DNA from: Acetobacterium wieringae
Lineage (GTDB): Bacteria > Bacillota > Clostridia > Eubacteriales > Eubacteriaceae
NCBI RefSeq assembly: GCF_001766835.1
Contig: NZ_LKEU01000037.1
Location: 62,001 to 126,000 of the forward strand
DNA: 64,000 bases
Direction: 5' to 3'
The notes below the pieces were generated by a model, which had not been told where the DNA came from, did not search any database, and was given only the letters and a program-made list of their open reading frames with translations. Positions 9,564 through 18,989 of the stretch are shown here, piece after piece (the stretch's first letter is position 1; each line of letters begins with the position of its first letter). Position numbers and translations under genes: made by a program.

Positions 9564-9797
9564 ATGGAACTGACTAAAAATGAAAAAAAGGTATTAAATA
9601 CCCTGTTTAAAGAAGTGAAAGGAACCACCCGCAACACCATGCTGGTTGCCCTTTATGCTGCCAAACCGATCGATGATGAATCTCCCGATGCCCAAGCCCT
9701 GATCACTTTAATCAATGGTCTCATTATCAAACTGGCAGAGCTGGAACAACCGGAGATGGAAGTGCTATTCGCCGGGATCCCCTACAATGTCGACTAA
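9564..9797 (+). CDS. Small conserved-looking hypothetical protein, 77 aa
   Basis: It starts at ATG 9564, five bases after a perfect GGAGG, 41 bases behind the ABC-F gene and ahead of a strong terminator, so it is probably the second gene of that transcript. It is acidic and helical-looking (MELTKNEKKVLNTL, ending AGIPYNVD) and has no cysteines and no membrane segment. I recognise no family. The ribosome site and terminator argue that it is real. Confidence 0.7.
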   Translation: MELTKNEKKVLNTLFKEVKGTTRNTMLVALYAAKPIDDESPDAQALITLINGLIIKLAELEQPEMEVLFAGIPYNVD

Positions 9798-9817
9798 ATG
9801 CTTCTAAAACCGCAATT

Positions 9818-9849
9818 AAAAAGGCAGCCTCGCGAGAGACTGCCTTTTT
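9818..9849. terminator. Bidirectional terminator between the 77-aa ORF and groEL
   Basis: AAAAAGGCAG pairs with CTGCCTTTTT, with an inner CTC-GCGA-GAG stem-loop (GNRA tetraloop). Both strands carry A/T runs, so it can end both convergent transcripts. Confidence 0.9.
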
Positions 9850-9898
9850 GGTTGCTTATATTAATTATTTTAGTTTATCTACTGATGCAGCCGGAGGC

Positions 9899-11557
<1,659 letters not shown>

Positions 11558-11560
11558 TTA

Positions 11561-11845
11561 TTATTCTACAATTGCTAAAATATCAGCCTGACGGATGATT
11601 AAAAACTCTTCATCGCCAATTTTTACTTCATTGCCGGAATATTTGGAATAGATAACTTCATCATCTACCTTAACATCCAATGGCACTTTTTTACCATCGA
11701 TAATTTCGCCAGTTCCGACAGCCACTACTTTACCCTGCTGTGGTTTTTCCTGGGCTGATCCTGGTAAAACAATTCCACCAACAGTTTTTACTTCTTCAGC
11801 TTTAACTTTAATTACTACTTTGTCACCTAAAGGTCTTAAACTCAT
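11561..11845 (-). CDS. groES: Co-chaperonin GroES
   Basis: A 94-residue lid subunit. It begins MSLRPLGDKVVIKV and holds the mobile-loop region TVGGIVLPGSAQEKPQ. The ATG at 11845 is chosen because GGAGG lies 6 bases before it; the longer frame (to 11857) would read through this site. It is the first gene of groES-groEL. Confidence 0.98.
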   Translation of the reverse strand: MSLRPLGDKVVIKVKAEEVKTVGGIVLPGSAQEKPQQGKVVAVGTGEIIDGKKVPLDVKVDDEVIYSKYSGNEVKIGDEEFLIIRQADILAIVE

Positions 11846-11896
11846 TTTTTCCTCCATTTGATTATATTGGGTACGCTGTACCTTTTATTTCATTTA

Positions 11897-11923
11897 TTAG
11901 CACTCATTCATCTTGAGTGCTAA
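11897..11923. promoter_or_regulatory. CIRCE operator (HrcA binding site)
   Basis: TTAGCACTC-N9-GAGTGCTAA is a perfect match to the CIRCE inverted repeat. It lies just downstream of the groES -10 box, so HrcA binding would block the initial transcribed region and control heat-shock expression. hrcA itself is not in the window. Confidence 0.97.
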
Positions 11924-11927
11924 TAGT

Positions 11928-11956
11928 ATTTTAAATGATTTGCAGGTTGATTGCAA
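11928..11956 (-). promoter_or_regulatory. SigA promoter of groES-groEL
   Basis: On the minus strand: TTGCAA (11951-11956), 17-base spacer, TAAAAT (11928-11933), with CIRCE starting 5 bases downstream. Confidence 0.85.
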
Positions 11957-12015
11957 GTATTTTTTCCCTTTTCGTTCATCTTAATTTTTTTTAAGATTGT
12001 TTTAATTTTTAAAGA

Positions 12016-12053
12016 GGGTACACTTCTCTTTATATAAACGTGTTTACCCTTTT
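12016..12053 (-). terminator. Possible terminator of the tsaB-tsaD operon
   Basis: Minus-strand GGGTAAACAC can pair imperfectly with GTGTACCC across a 16-base loop, followed by a CTCTTT tail. It lies about 30 bases past the tsaD stop. The stem is weak. Confidence 0.35.
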
Positions 12054-12081
12054 ATCGTCAGGCCGTATTTCCTGTCTGCCT

Positions 12082-13095
12082 TTATTGACGGGTTCCGATT
12101 TTTAAACCCGGAATGCCATTGAGACTCAGGTCGCTTTCTTCCCCATTAATATAATTATAATAAGCCATCGAACCAATCATGGCAGCGTTATCGGTGCAGA
12201 GAATGGGATCGGGATAGTACAAGGTCATGCCCGCATCAGCGGCTGCCTGTCCCATCATTTTTCGCAGCAACGAATTACAGGACACCCCGCCCGCCATACA
12301 GATGGTCTTAATCCCAATGCTGTTAGCGCAGGCAATGGTTTTACTGACCAGTACTTCAATAACGGCCAGCTGAAACGATGCGGCCACATCATCGGGATTG
12401 ACCGCTTCATTTTTCATTTTCTTGCCGTTGAGGTAATTGAGCACCGCCGATTTCAAACCGCTGAAGCTAAAATTATACTCAGTTTTATCCAGCATCACCC
12501 TGGGAAAAGCGATCGCCTCGGGGTTGCCATTTTTGGCCGCAGCATCAATGGCCGGACCGCCGGGATATCCCAAGCCCAAAACCCGGGAAATTTTGTCAAA
12601 GGCTTCTCCGGCCGCATCATCGATGGTTCGCCCCAGTACCTTGAAGGTCTGATAATCTTCCACCAGGACCAGATGACTGTGGCCGCCGGATACCACCAAT
12701 GTCAAAAATGGCGGTGCAAGCTCCGGAAACTGCAAAAAATTAGCGGCAATATGGCCTTCAATATGGTGTACCCCGATTAACGGTTTTCCGAGACTGTAAG
12801 CCATTGCTTTGGCTGTGGAGAGCCCAATCAGCAGCGCTCCCACCAGACCGGGACCGTTGGTCACGGCAATGGCGTCCACCTCGGCCAGAGATAGTTTACT
12901 TTCTGCCAGGGCTTCGTCGATAATGTAGGGCAGTTTGGTGACATGGTTGCGGGAGGCAATCTCTGGTACCACGCCCCCATATTTCTGATGAATATCAATC
13001 TGGGAATAAATCCGGTTGCTCAATATGTTCCGGCCATCTTCAACAATGGCCACGGATGTTTCGTCACAGGATGTCTCAATACTAAGAATTTTCAT
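12082..13095 (-). CDS. tsaD: tRNA threonylcarbamoyladenosine synthase subunit TsaD
   Basis: The catalytic subunit that transfers threonylcarbamoyl to A37 of ANN-decoding tRNAs. The 337 residues show the ASKHA/Kae1 fold: N-terminal SIETSCDETSVAIVEDG, metal ligands His111 and His115 in HHIEGH, VSGGHSHLVLV, and the C-terminal MAGGVSCN segment. It is the last gene of tsaB-rimI-DUF1461-tsaD. tsaB is in the same operon; tsaE and tsaC are not in the window. A GAGGT ribosome site precedes the ATG. Confidence 0.98.
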   Translation of the reverse strand: MKILSIETSCDETSVAIVEDGRNILSNRIYSQIDIHQKYGGVVPEIASRNHVTKLPYIIDEALAESKLSLAEVDAIAVTNGPGLVGALLIGLSTAKAMAYSLGKPLIGVHHIEGHIAANFLQFPELAPPFLTLVVSGGHSHLVLVEDYQTFKVLGRTIDDAAGEAFDKISRVLGLGYPGGPAIDAAAKNGNPEAIAFPRVMLDKTEYNFSFSGLKSAVLNYLNGKKMKNEAVNPDDVAASFQLAVIEVLVSKTIACANSIGIKTICMAGGVSCNSLLRKMMGQAAADAGMTLYYPDPILCTDNAAMIGSMAYYNYINGEESDLSLNGIPGLKIGTRQ

Positions 13096-13128
13096 GTTTA
13101 CCTCGATTAGAATTTCTCGTTATTTATT

Positions 13129-13821
13129 TTATATGTTTTTCTTTTTCAAAACCAGCCCCGTTCCCAGGGTGATGAGTCCCAGGGGTACCAGAATATAGAT
13201 GACCATTCGGCCGATCATGGCGAAGAAGAAGGGCTCGGGGACAATCCAGATCAGTCGGTCGGTGGAAGGATCCATAATCCATAAGTCGTTGGAAAAAAAT
13301 AACTGATGGAAGAGGATAAAGGTGTTATTGAAATTAAAAATAAAACTCGCACCAACAATTAGCAAGATCACCAAAAACGTGGCCGATCCATAGAACAAGG
13401 CCTTGATAATGGCCTGGCGATCGTATTTTAACAGCACCAGAAAAGCGATCAGCGCCAGAATCAGAGCGGCGTCCCGAAGACCGAGAAAGAAAAGCAACAA
13501 GTCTCTGACATCGTCCATATGGGTGATTTCTTTGTCATTAAAAATTGAAACACTGTCGACAACGTTTTTGGCACTTCCAATGGCTAAACGGGCCTGGATG
13601 TCAAAATCCTTCCGGTCGCCCTTGAGGTAGCTGATGATTTCATCGACCACCAGTTCCATATCTGGGGGATAGATACCAGTGTTATCAGTGACCTGATTTT
13701 TTTCCATCTGATCCATGTAAAACGCTTTGTCAAACACCGCTGCTTCAATGCCGCTGATAAAAATAATAACCGGAAAAAGGATTCCCAGCAACACTGTAAC
13801 TATTTTGATGGTTTTATTCAA
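13129..13821 (-). CDS. DUF1461 / TIGR01906 family integral membrane protein
   Basis: A 230-residue membrane protein of unknown function. It has one N-terminal membrane segment, an extracytoplasmic stretch with the family signature (MELVVDEIISYLKGD and IFNDKEITHMDDV), then about four more hydrophobic segments (LILALIAFLVLL and others). It starts at TTG 13821, seven bases after GGAGG; the longer ATG frame at 13863 lies inside rimI. It overlaps the rimI stop by 8 bases, indicating translational coupling. Its presence between rimI and tsaD is not explained by known TsaD biology. Confidence 0.8.
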   Translation of the reverse strand: MNKTIKIVTVLLGILFPVIIFISGIEAAVFDKAFYMDQMEKNQVTDNTGIYPPDMELVVDEIISYLKGDRKDFDIQARLAIGSAKNVVDSVSIFNDKEITHMDDVRDLLLFFLGLRDAALILALIAFLVLLKYDRQAIIKALFYGSATFLVILLIVGASFIFNFNNTFILFHQLFFSNDLWIMDPSTDRLIWIVPEPFFFAMIGRMVIYILVPLGLITLGTGLVLKKKNI

Positions 13822-14257
13822 GTTTGTACCTCCACATGATGATTCCGTCCATTCCCGTGCCATAGTAATCTTTGCGTCGTCCTTGCCGGGTAAATTGGTT
13901 TTTTAAATAAAAATTGATAGCCGGCTGATTATCCGCTCGGACTTCCAGCGTCATCGCCACACAACCTTGCTCCAGTGCCAGGGCCAGCATTGCATTGATA
14001 ATATTTTGCCCCACCCCGGTCTGGCGATAGGCTGCCAGTACTGCGATATTGGTAATGTGGGCTTCATCAATCACCTGCCAGAAGCCACCAAAACCAATAA
14101 TTTCGCCATCTAATTCAGCGACAATATAATTGGAGAGGATATTGTTAGTTTCTGCCTTATAGGAATCCTCGGTCCAATTGTGTGAAAAGCAGGCCTGATC
14201 CACCTTAAAAACGCCGGGGACATCCCGGGACTCCATCAGTCGATAATGGATCATCAT
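13814..14257 (-). CDS. rimI: Ribosomal-protein-alanine N-acetyltransferase RimI-like GNAT
   Basis: A 147-residue GNAT acetyltransferase. Motif A with the acetyl-CoA loop is RQTGVGQNII, preceded by ITNIAVLAAY, and motif B is LEVRADNQPAINFYLKNQF. In bacteria RimI acetylates the N-terminus of ribosomal protein S18 and perhaps other proteins. Its place between tsaB and tsaD is the standard context. Its ATG overlaps the tsaB stop (ATGA); a second ATG three bases on is equally possible. Confidence 0.93.
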   Translation of the reverse strand: MMIHYRLMESRDVPGVFKVDQACFSHNWTEDSYKAETNNILSNYIVAELDGEIIGFGGFWQVIDEAHITNIAVLAAYRQTGVGQNIINAMLALALEQGCVAMTLEVRADNQPAINFYLKNQFTRQGRRKDYYGTGMDGIIMWRYKLE

Positions 14258-14940
14258 TTTTTATGCTCTTCGGCGTAGGAAGGCCGGATATAAAAGGGTT
14301 CCACTTCCCGATAATGGCTGGTCGCCCCCTTTAAGGCCCGCTTAAGGACCAGGGCAGCGGCTGACGAGGCCCGGTTCATGTTGAGATAATTGGGAACGAT
14401 CCGGGCGGTGGGGATCGCTTCCTGCAGGACTTGTGAAAAACGAGGCAAGCCATCACCTAAAAAATAGATGGTCTCATTTCGTTCTTGTAAAAAAGTAATG
14501 AGCTCGTCAATTTCCATCACCGCATCGGCCAGATCCCGAACCAGTTGGCCGTCTTCAAAATGAAAAACACCAGTATAGGTCTGGTTACGCTGGGCATCCA
14601 GAATCGGACAGATCAGACCATTGGCAAAGGGAATATTCATGGCCAGGCTTTCCAGGGCGGATACTCCTACTACCGGTTTATTCAGAGCCTGAGCAAAGCC
14701 CTTGACGGTCGCCATACCAATGCGCAAGCCGGTAAAGGAACCGGGGCCGGAGACAATGCCGAAAACATCAATATCCTGAATCGAAAGACCCCCATCACTG
14801 AGCAAATGATCGATGGCTATCATCAGTTTTTCGGAATGTTTTTTTTGATGATTGATAATCATTTCGCCGACTAGTTTTTCTTCATTTAATATGGCAACCG
14901 TTGCCACAATAGTGGATGTATCAATGGTGAGTGTATTCAT
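14254..14940 (-). CDS. tsaB: tRNA threonylcarbamoyladenosine synthase subunit TsaB
   Basis: A 228-residue inactive paralogue and partner of TsaD. It begins MNTLTIDTSTIVATVAIL and has the family segment GPGSFTGLRIGMATVKGFA; it lacks the TsaD metal-binding HxxxH. It dimerises with TsaD to form the t6A synthase. First gene of its operon, with AAGGAA before the ATG and a promoter at 14977-15004. Confidence 0.97.
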   Translation of the reverse strand: MNTLTIDTSTIVATVAILNEEKLVGEMIINHQKKHSEKLMIAIDHLLSDGGLSIQDIDVFGIVSGPGSFTGLRIGMATVKGFAQALNKPVVGVSALESLAMNIPFANGLICPILDAQRNQTYTGVFHFEDGQLVRDLADAVMEIDELITFLQERNETIYFLGDGLPRFSQVLQEAIPTARIVPNYLNMNRASSAAALVLKRALKGATSHYREVEPFYIRPSYAEEHKK

Positions 14941-14976
14941 CTTTTGCTTTCCTTCTTAATTATTATTTGCTGAACT

Positions 14977-15004
14977 ATTTTAAAATAATACCCCAGCCCG
15001 ACAA
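14977..15004 (-). promoter_or_regulatory. Candidate promoter of the tsaB operon
   Basis: Minus strand: TTGTCG (14999-15004), 16-base spacer, TAAAAT (14977-14982), 36 bases before the tsaB ATG. Confidence 0.55.
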
Positions 15005-15011
15005 AGAGAAG

Positions 15012-15042
15012 GTACCGATTTTAGATTGTAACAAATCGGTAC
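15012..15042. terminator. Terminator hairpin after the GH3 gene
   Basis: A perfect 10-bp inverted repeat, GTACCGATTT / AAATCGGTAC, with an 11-base loop and T-rich flanks on both strands, 18 bases past the GH3 stop. Its minus-strand reading resembles the arm of the larger hairpin at 17753, so it may be a shortened relative. Confidence 0.65.
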
Positions 15043-15059
15043 GCTTTTTCTTAATCATC

Positions 15060-17663
15060 TTACTTCTTTTTTAGCTTTGCCAGTACTTTGAGATCCCGAT
15101 CGATATCCTTAAGCTTTTCGTCGGAAAAAAAGTCATCGGGCAGTAATTTCTGAGCCTTATCAAAGCAGATTCCCATTTTGATGGCCATTTGCAGATAGTC
15201 ACTTTCAAAAGTTTCGTCACCAAAATAATTTCGGAGAATCTGCATAACATCCTCATCCTCGACCAGATCCCGAACTTTAGAATGGATACAGAGGTACTCT
15301 TCCTCATTACCACCGAAAAGACTTTTGAAAAAACCCTTTTTCTTTTCGGTACAATTAACCAACTTTTCGAAGGTAATCCCTTCCAGTGACTGATCTGAAT
15401 TGACCAGTTCAATAATCTTATCAATACATTCTTCGGTGAAGATGCCATTGGAAAACTCAACCAGTTTGCGCAAGGGGGTGTTGGCCAGCATCGTCATAAA
15501 AAAGTCATCTTCTCTGGTCTGGTCATCCCCCATGATTTCTTCAAAGCCCGAGAGCAGTAGTTTTAAGATCGTCTGTCCCCGCTCGGTTTTTTCAAAATCG
15601 CTGAGATAGGATAAGGGGTTGATCGGATGGATCAGATCTTTGGTAATCTGAACCGGATAGACAATCGGTAAATCCCGGCTGGATGACCCGATATAGATCT
15701 GGTGACTGCCCGACTCATGCTCCCAGGATTTGGTGGTGGGATTATAATAGCAAAAATCACTGAGTCCCAACTCAAAGCTGACCTCGGCCGAACGCCCCGC
15801 CGGGATGAAGACTTTTTTAAAGGCCCTCAGTTCCCGCAGTGGCCGTAGGATGGCGGTATCTGATTTTCCCGTGTATAACTGAACAATTTCCTTACCGTTC
15901 ATTACGCCGGAATTGGTAACACGGCATCTAACGGTAACCATTTTTTCTGCATCGATTGTTAACGCTGGCTCATCAATCGGTTCATAGTTAAAATCGGTGT
16001 AGCTGAGCCCAAATCCAAAGGGAAAACGGACCTTCTTCTTCGTAAAGTCGTAATAACGGTAGCCGACAAAAATACTTTCGCCGTAAACAACCTCATCATG
16101 GATTCCCGGAAAATTAATATAAGCCGGGGTGTCTTCCAGCCGCATTGGAATGGTTTCCGCCAGCTTGCCGCAGAAATTATTTTCGCCAAATAAAAGCTTG
16201 GCAATGGCATCACCGCCCGCCTGACCGCCTAAAAACATCTCGACGATGGCCTGGGGTTGGTGTTCCCAGCTCATATCAACAACGCCGCCATTCTGAACAA
16301 TCACCACCGTCTTAGGTTGAACCTTGCAGATCTTACGGATCAGGGCAAGCTGTTTTTGGGGCAGATGCAAATGGGTCCGGTCATAACCTTCTGACTCATC
16401 GTGATCCGGCAAACCCACGAATAACAAGGCCATTTCGGAGTTTTTTGCGACTTCCTCTGCCTGCTCGGCCAAATGAATCTGCTCCACCACCTCATCATGA
16501 ATATAGCCCTGATGCGGAAACAACTGGATTTCATCGCCCACCAATTTTTTAATCCGTTCATAAGGTGAATCGATATGGTAGGGATTTATTTTTGAGCTGC
16601 CGCTGCCCTGATAGCGGGGATCAAAAGCCATGCTTCCGATAATCGCCAGCTTCTTGATTTTGGTCCGATCAATGGGCAGAATACACGCTTCATTTTTAAG
16701 CAGCACCATACTTTCAACCGCCGCCAGTTGGGCGATTTTGTGATGACCTTTTGGTTCAATTTCCAGATTAGTAGCATAATTGCGACGGTTTTCCTTAGCC
16801 TGAAAGGAAAACCGAATCAGCCGTTCCACCATCTCATTGAGAATGGTGACTTTCAGTTTCCCTTCTTTGATCCGGTCAAATATCTTTTGATTATTGACAC
16901 CGCCATTGCCGGGCATTTCCAGATCCATTCCCGCCAATACCCCTCGAACCCGATCATAGACAGCCCCCCAATCGGAGATGACGATCCCATCGAACCCCCA
17001 CTCATTACGGAGCAGTTGGGTCAGAAAATAATTGCTCTGGGAGACAAACTTGCCATTGATGCTGTTATAGGAACACATCACCGCCATCGGTTTTCCTTCT
17101 TTGATGGCGATCTCAAAGGGTTTTAAATAGATTTCCCGCAGCGCCCGGATATCAATCTTTTCGTCCACCGTCATGCGCCGGGTTTCCTGATTGTTGGCCA
17201 GATAATGCTTGACTGTCGTTCCCACGCCATGATCTTTTGCGCCGAGAATAAAACTTTTCCCCAACCGGCCTGACAACAGCGGATCTTCTGAAAAATATTC
17301 AAAATTACGTCCGCACAAAGGCGATCGCTTAATATTGATGCCGGGCCCCAAAATTAGATCAACGCCCAGACTGCGGGCCTCCAAGGCAATGGTTCGGCCC
17401 ACAAATTCAAGCAGTCCTTCGTCCCAGGAACAGGCCGATAGTACTGCTGGCGGAAAACAGGTGGCTGGTTTTCCCTGGGGAATCCCCAGGGCTCCGTCAT
17501 TCTCAATCACCCGCATGCCATGGGGGCCGTCGGCCATAAATACCGGCTCGATGCCGTATTTGGAATAGCCCATGGTTTCCCAGTCGGTTCGGCCGGAACA
17601 GAGCGAGACCATCTCTTCGAGACTCATATTTCGTCGTATTTTTTTAATTAATCCTTCATCCAT
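15060..17663 (-). CDS. Glycoside hydrolase family 3 (beta-glucosidase-like) with C-terminal extension
   Basis: An 867-residue GH3 enzyme. The N-terminal TIM barrel has LGPGINIKRSPLCGRNFEYF and the nucleophile motif VISDWGAV (Asp231). The alpha/beta sandwich starts near 320 (LLKNEACILPID), and a fibronectin-III-like domain ends near 670. The last ~190 residues (about 675-867) are an extra, mostly helical region with no family I recognise. No signal peptide, so it should act inside the cell on imported beta-glucosides or similar sugars; the exact sugar cannot be told. AAGGAGATG precedes the ATG. No transport or regulator gene is next to it. Confidence 0.92.
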   Translation of the reverse strand: MDEGLIKKIRRNMSLEEMVSLCSGRTDWETMGYSKYGIEPVFMADGPHGMRVIENDGALGIPQGKPATCFPPAVLSACSWDEGLLEFVGRTIALEARSLGVDLILGPGINIKRSPLCGRNFEYFSEDPLLSGRLGKSFILGAKDHGVGTTVKHYLANNQETRRMTVDEKIDIRALREIYLKPFEIAIKEGKPMAVMCSYNSINGKFVSQSNYFLTQLLRNEWGFDGIVISDWGAVYDRVRGVLAGMDLEMPGNGGVNNQKIFDRIKEGKLKVTILNEMVERLIRFSFQAKENRRNYATNLEIEPKGHHKIAQLAAVESMVLLKNEACILPIDRTKIKKLAIIGSMAFDPRYQGSGSSKINPYHIDSPYERIKKLVGDEIQLFPHQGYIHDEVVEQIHLAEQAEEVAKNSEMALLFVGLPDHDESEGYDRTHLHLPQKQLALIRKICKVQPKTVVIVQNGGVVDMSWEHQPQAIVEMFLGGQAGGDAIAKLLFGENNFCGKLAETIPMRLEDTPAYINFPGIHDEVVYGESIFVGYRYYDFTKKKVRFPFGFGLSYTDFNYEPIDEPALTIDAEKMVTVRCRVTNSGVMNGKEIVQLYTGKSDTAILRPLRELRAFKKVFIPAGRSAEVSFELGLSDFCYYNPTTKSWEHESGSHQIYIGSSSRDLPIVYPVQITKDLIHPINPLSYLSDFEKTERGQTILKLLLSGFEEIMGDDQTREDDFFMTMLANTPLRKLVEFSNGIFTEECIDKIIELVNSDQSLEGITFEKLVNCTEKKKGFFKSLFGGNEEEYLCIHSKVRDLVEDEDVMQILRNYFGDETFESDYLQMAIKMGICFDKAQKLLPDDFFSDEKLKDIDRDLKVLAKLKKK

Positions 17664-17712
17664 GATAAATCATCTCCTTAATGGATTAACCAAACTTCCG
17701 CAATAACCTTTG

Positions 17713-17739
17713 ATTTTATTAAAGGGTTCAGACTGTCAA
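17713..17739 (-). promoter_or_regulatory. Candidate promoter of the GH3 gene
   Basis: Minus strand: TTGACA (17734-17739), 15-base spacer, TAAAAT (17713-17718), 50 bases before the GH3 ATG. The spacer is short, but both hexamers are good. Confidence 0.5.
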
Positions 17740-17752
17740 AAAAGATAACCCA

Positions 17753-17850
17753 GTACCGACAATTGTTACATCATGTTGTACGCATCGGAGCGGACACGGC
17801 AGAGCCTGTCCGATTCCGCAGCGAACAACGGATTAACAATTGGTCGGTAC
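17753..17850. repeat. Long intergenic hairpin H1
   Basis: A 98-base stretch between proC and the GH3 gene folds on itself almost throughout. Outer arms GTACCGAC-AATTGTTA and TAACAATTGGTCGGTAC, then GTTGT/ACAAC, CGC/GCG, CGGA/TCCG, CGGACA/TGTCCG and GGC-AGA-GCC. It is more G+C-rich than the surrounding spacer. No ORF, ribosome site or transposase is attached. A minus-strand T-run (near 17740) would let it end the proC transcript, but it is much longer than a normal terminator. Confidence 0.75.
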
Positions 17851-17903
17851 GGTAGTTTATTGACAACCTCTAACTAAAGGGTTAGTTTTATGCTATTTGT
17901 ACA

Positions 17904-18719
17904 TTAATCTTGTTTCTTACTCATTGCCAATGATTTTCTGGCGCAGGCGTCAACTGCTGAAATGACAGCGTCTCTGAAGCCTTTGGCTTCCAGAACCCGG
18001 ACGGCTTCGATGGTGGTTCCCCCGGGGGTACAGATCTGATCTTTCAGTTTTCCGGGATGTTCGCCGGATTCCAGAACCAGTTTGGCGGCACCATAAACTG
18101 CCTGGGCTGACAAGCGATAGGCCTGATCCCGGGGGAAGCCATGAAGAACCCCACCATCGGCCATGGCCTCAATCAGCAGCATCGTATAGGCCGGTGCTGA
18201 GCTGGCGATTCCGGGCACCACGTCCATCAGCTTCTCACTAATAATTTCAGCTTTACCAAAGCTCTCAAAAATCGTGATGATATCCTGAATGTCCTCTTGC
18301 GTCATGATATCATCTGGACACAGAGTTGAATCGGATTCTCCGACAAATGCCGGAGTGCTAGGCTGGGTTCTGATTACTTTAACATCGCTGCCCAAAAATT
18401 CCTTGATGTCATCAAAGCCAACACCGACTGCAATCGAGACGATAATTACCGACGGTTTGATACTCCCGGCAATTTCCGCCAGCACCTTGCCATATAAAAA
18501 GGGTTTCACTGCCAAAACCAGATAGTCTGCCTGGGCTGCCACGGCTATATTGGAATCCTGAATCGTAACCCCATATTCTTCCGCCACCTGAGCTCTGGCG
18601 GCGTCTTCAGGATCATAACAGTGAATATTTTCCGGCCGGAATAATTCACCCTTTACCAAACCACCAATCATAGCCTTTGCCATGTTTCCGCAACCGATAA
18701 AACCAATATTATTTTTCAC
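17904..18719 (-). CDS. proC: Pyrroline-5-carboxylate reductase
   Basis: A 271-residue enzyme that reduces pyrroline-5-carboxylate to proline with NAD(P)H in the cytosol. Rossmann motif GFIGCGNMAKAMIGG at the N-terminus. Family segments PGIASSAPAYTMLLIEAMAD and HPGKLKDQICTPGGTT are both intact. Full length for the family. It follows the purine-operon terminator and so appears to be transcribed separately. proA and proB are not in the window. Confidence 0.97.
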   Translation of the reverse strand: MKNNIGFIGCGNMAKAMIGGLVKGELFRPENIHCYDPEDAARAQVAEEYGVTIQDSNIAVAAQADYLVLAVKPFLYGKVLAEIAGSIKPSVIIVSIAVGVGFDDIKEFLGSDVKVIRTQPSTPAFVGESDSTLCPDDIMTQEDIQDIITIFESFGKAEIISEKLMDVVPGIASSAPAYTMLLIEAMADGGVLHGFPRDQAYRLSAQAVYGAAKLVLESGEHPGKLKDQICTPGGTTIEAVRVLEAKGFRDAVISAVDACARKSLAMSKKQD

Positions 18720-18741
18720 GTTAACTCCTCATGCTTATGCT

Positions 18742-18824
18742 AATCAGCTGTGTTTATCAGCTGCGAGCGACCGGTTCATCTTCAAATGATCGGAGTCGTC
18801 GTGCCAACCAACGCTAAGCTGATT
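18742..18824. repeat. Long intergenic hairpin H4
   Basis: Outer arms AATCAGCT and AGCTGATT (8 bp, perfect) enclose CGAGCGACCGG-TT-CAT paired with ATG-AT-CGG and TCG/CG steps. CAGCTG occurs twice in the left flank. A plus-strand T-run follows (18825-18833), although no plus-strand gene ends here. It lies in the spacer before proC. Confidence 0.6.
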
Positions 18825-18901
18825 GATTTTTTTGTACCAGGATTTTTTAATTTTATACCCTCTATTTTAGACTTTAATTCAACCCAGTGCAAACCTAAAA
18901 T

Positions 18902-18934
18902 GGAAAAACCCACTAATTCTTAAATTAATGGGTT
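18902..18934 (-). terminator. Terminator of the purine operon
   Basis: Minus strand: AACCCATTAATT pairs with AATTAGTGGGTT (one wobble), then TTTTTCC, about 55 bases past the purD stop. Confidence 0.8.
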
Positions 18935-18989
18935 GGATTATCCATAACCAAGTCACTATGCTCAGTTTCAAATTTAGTATGAATTTCCG

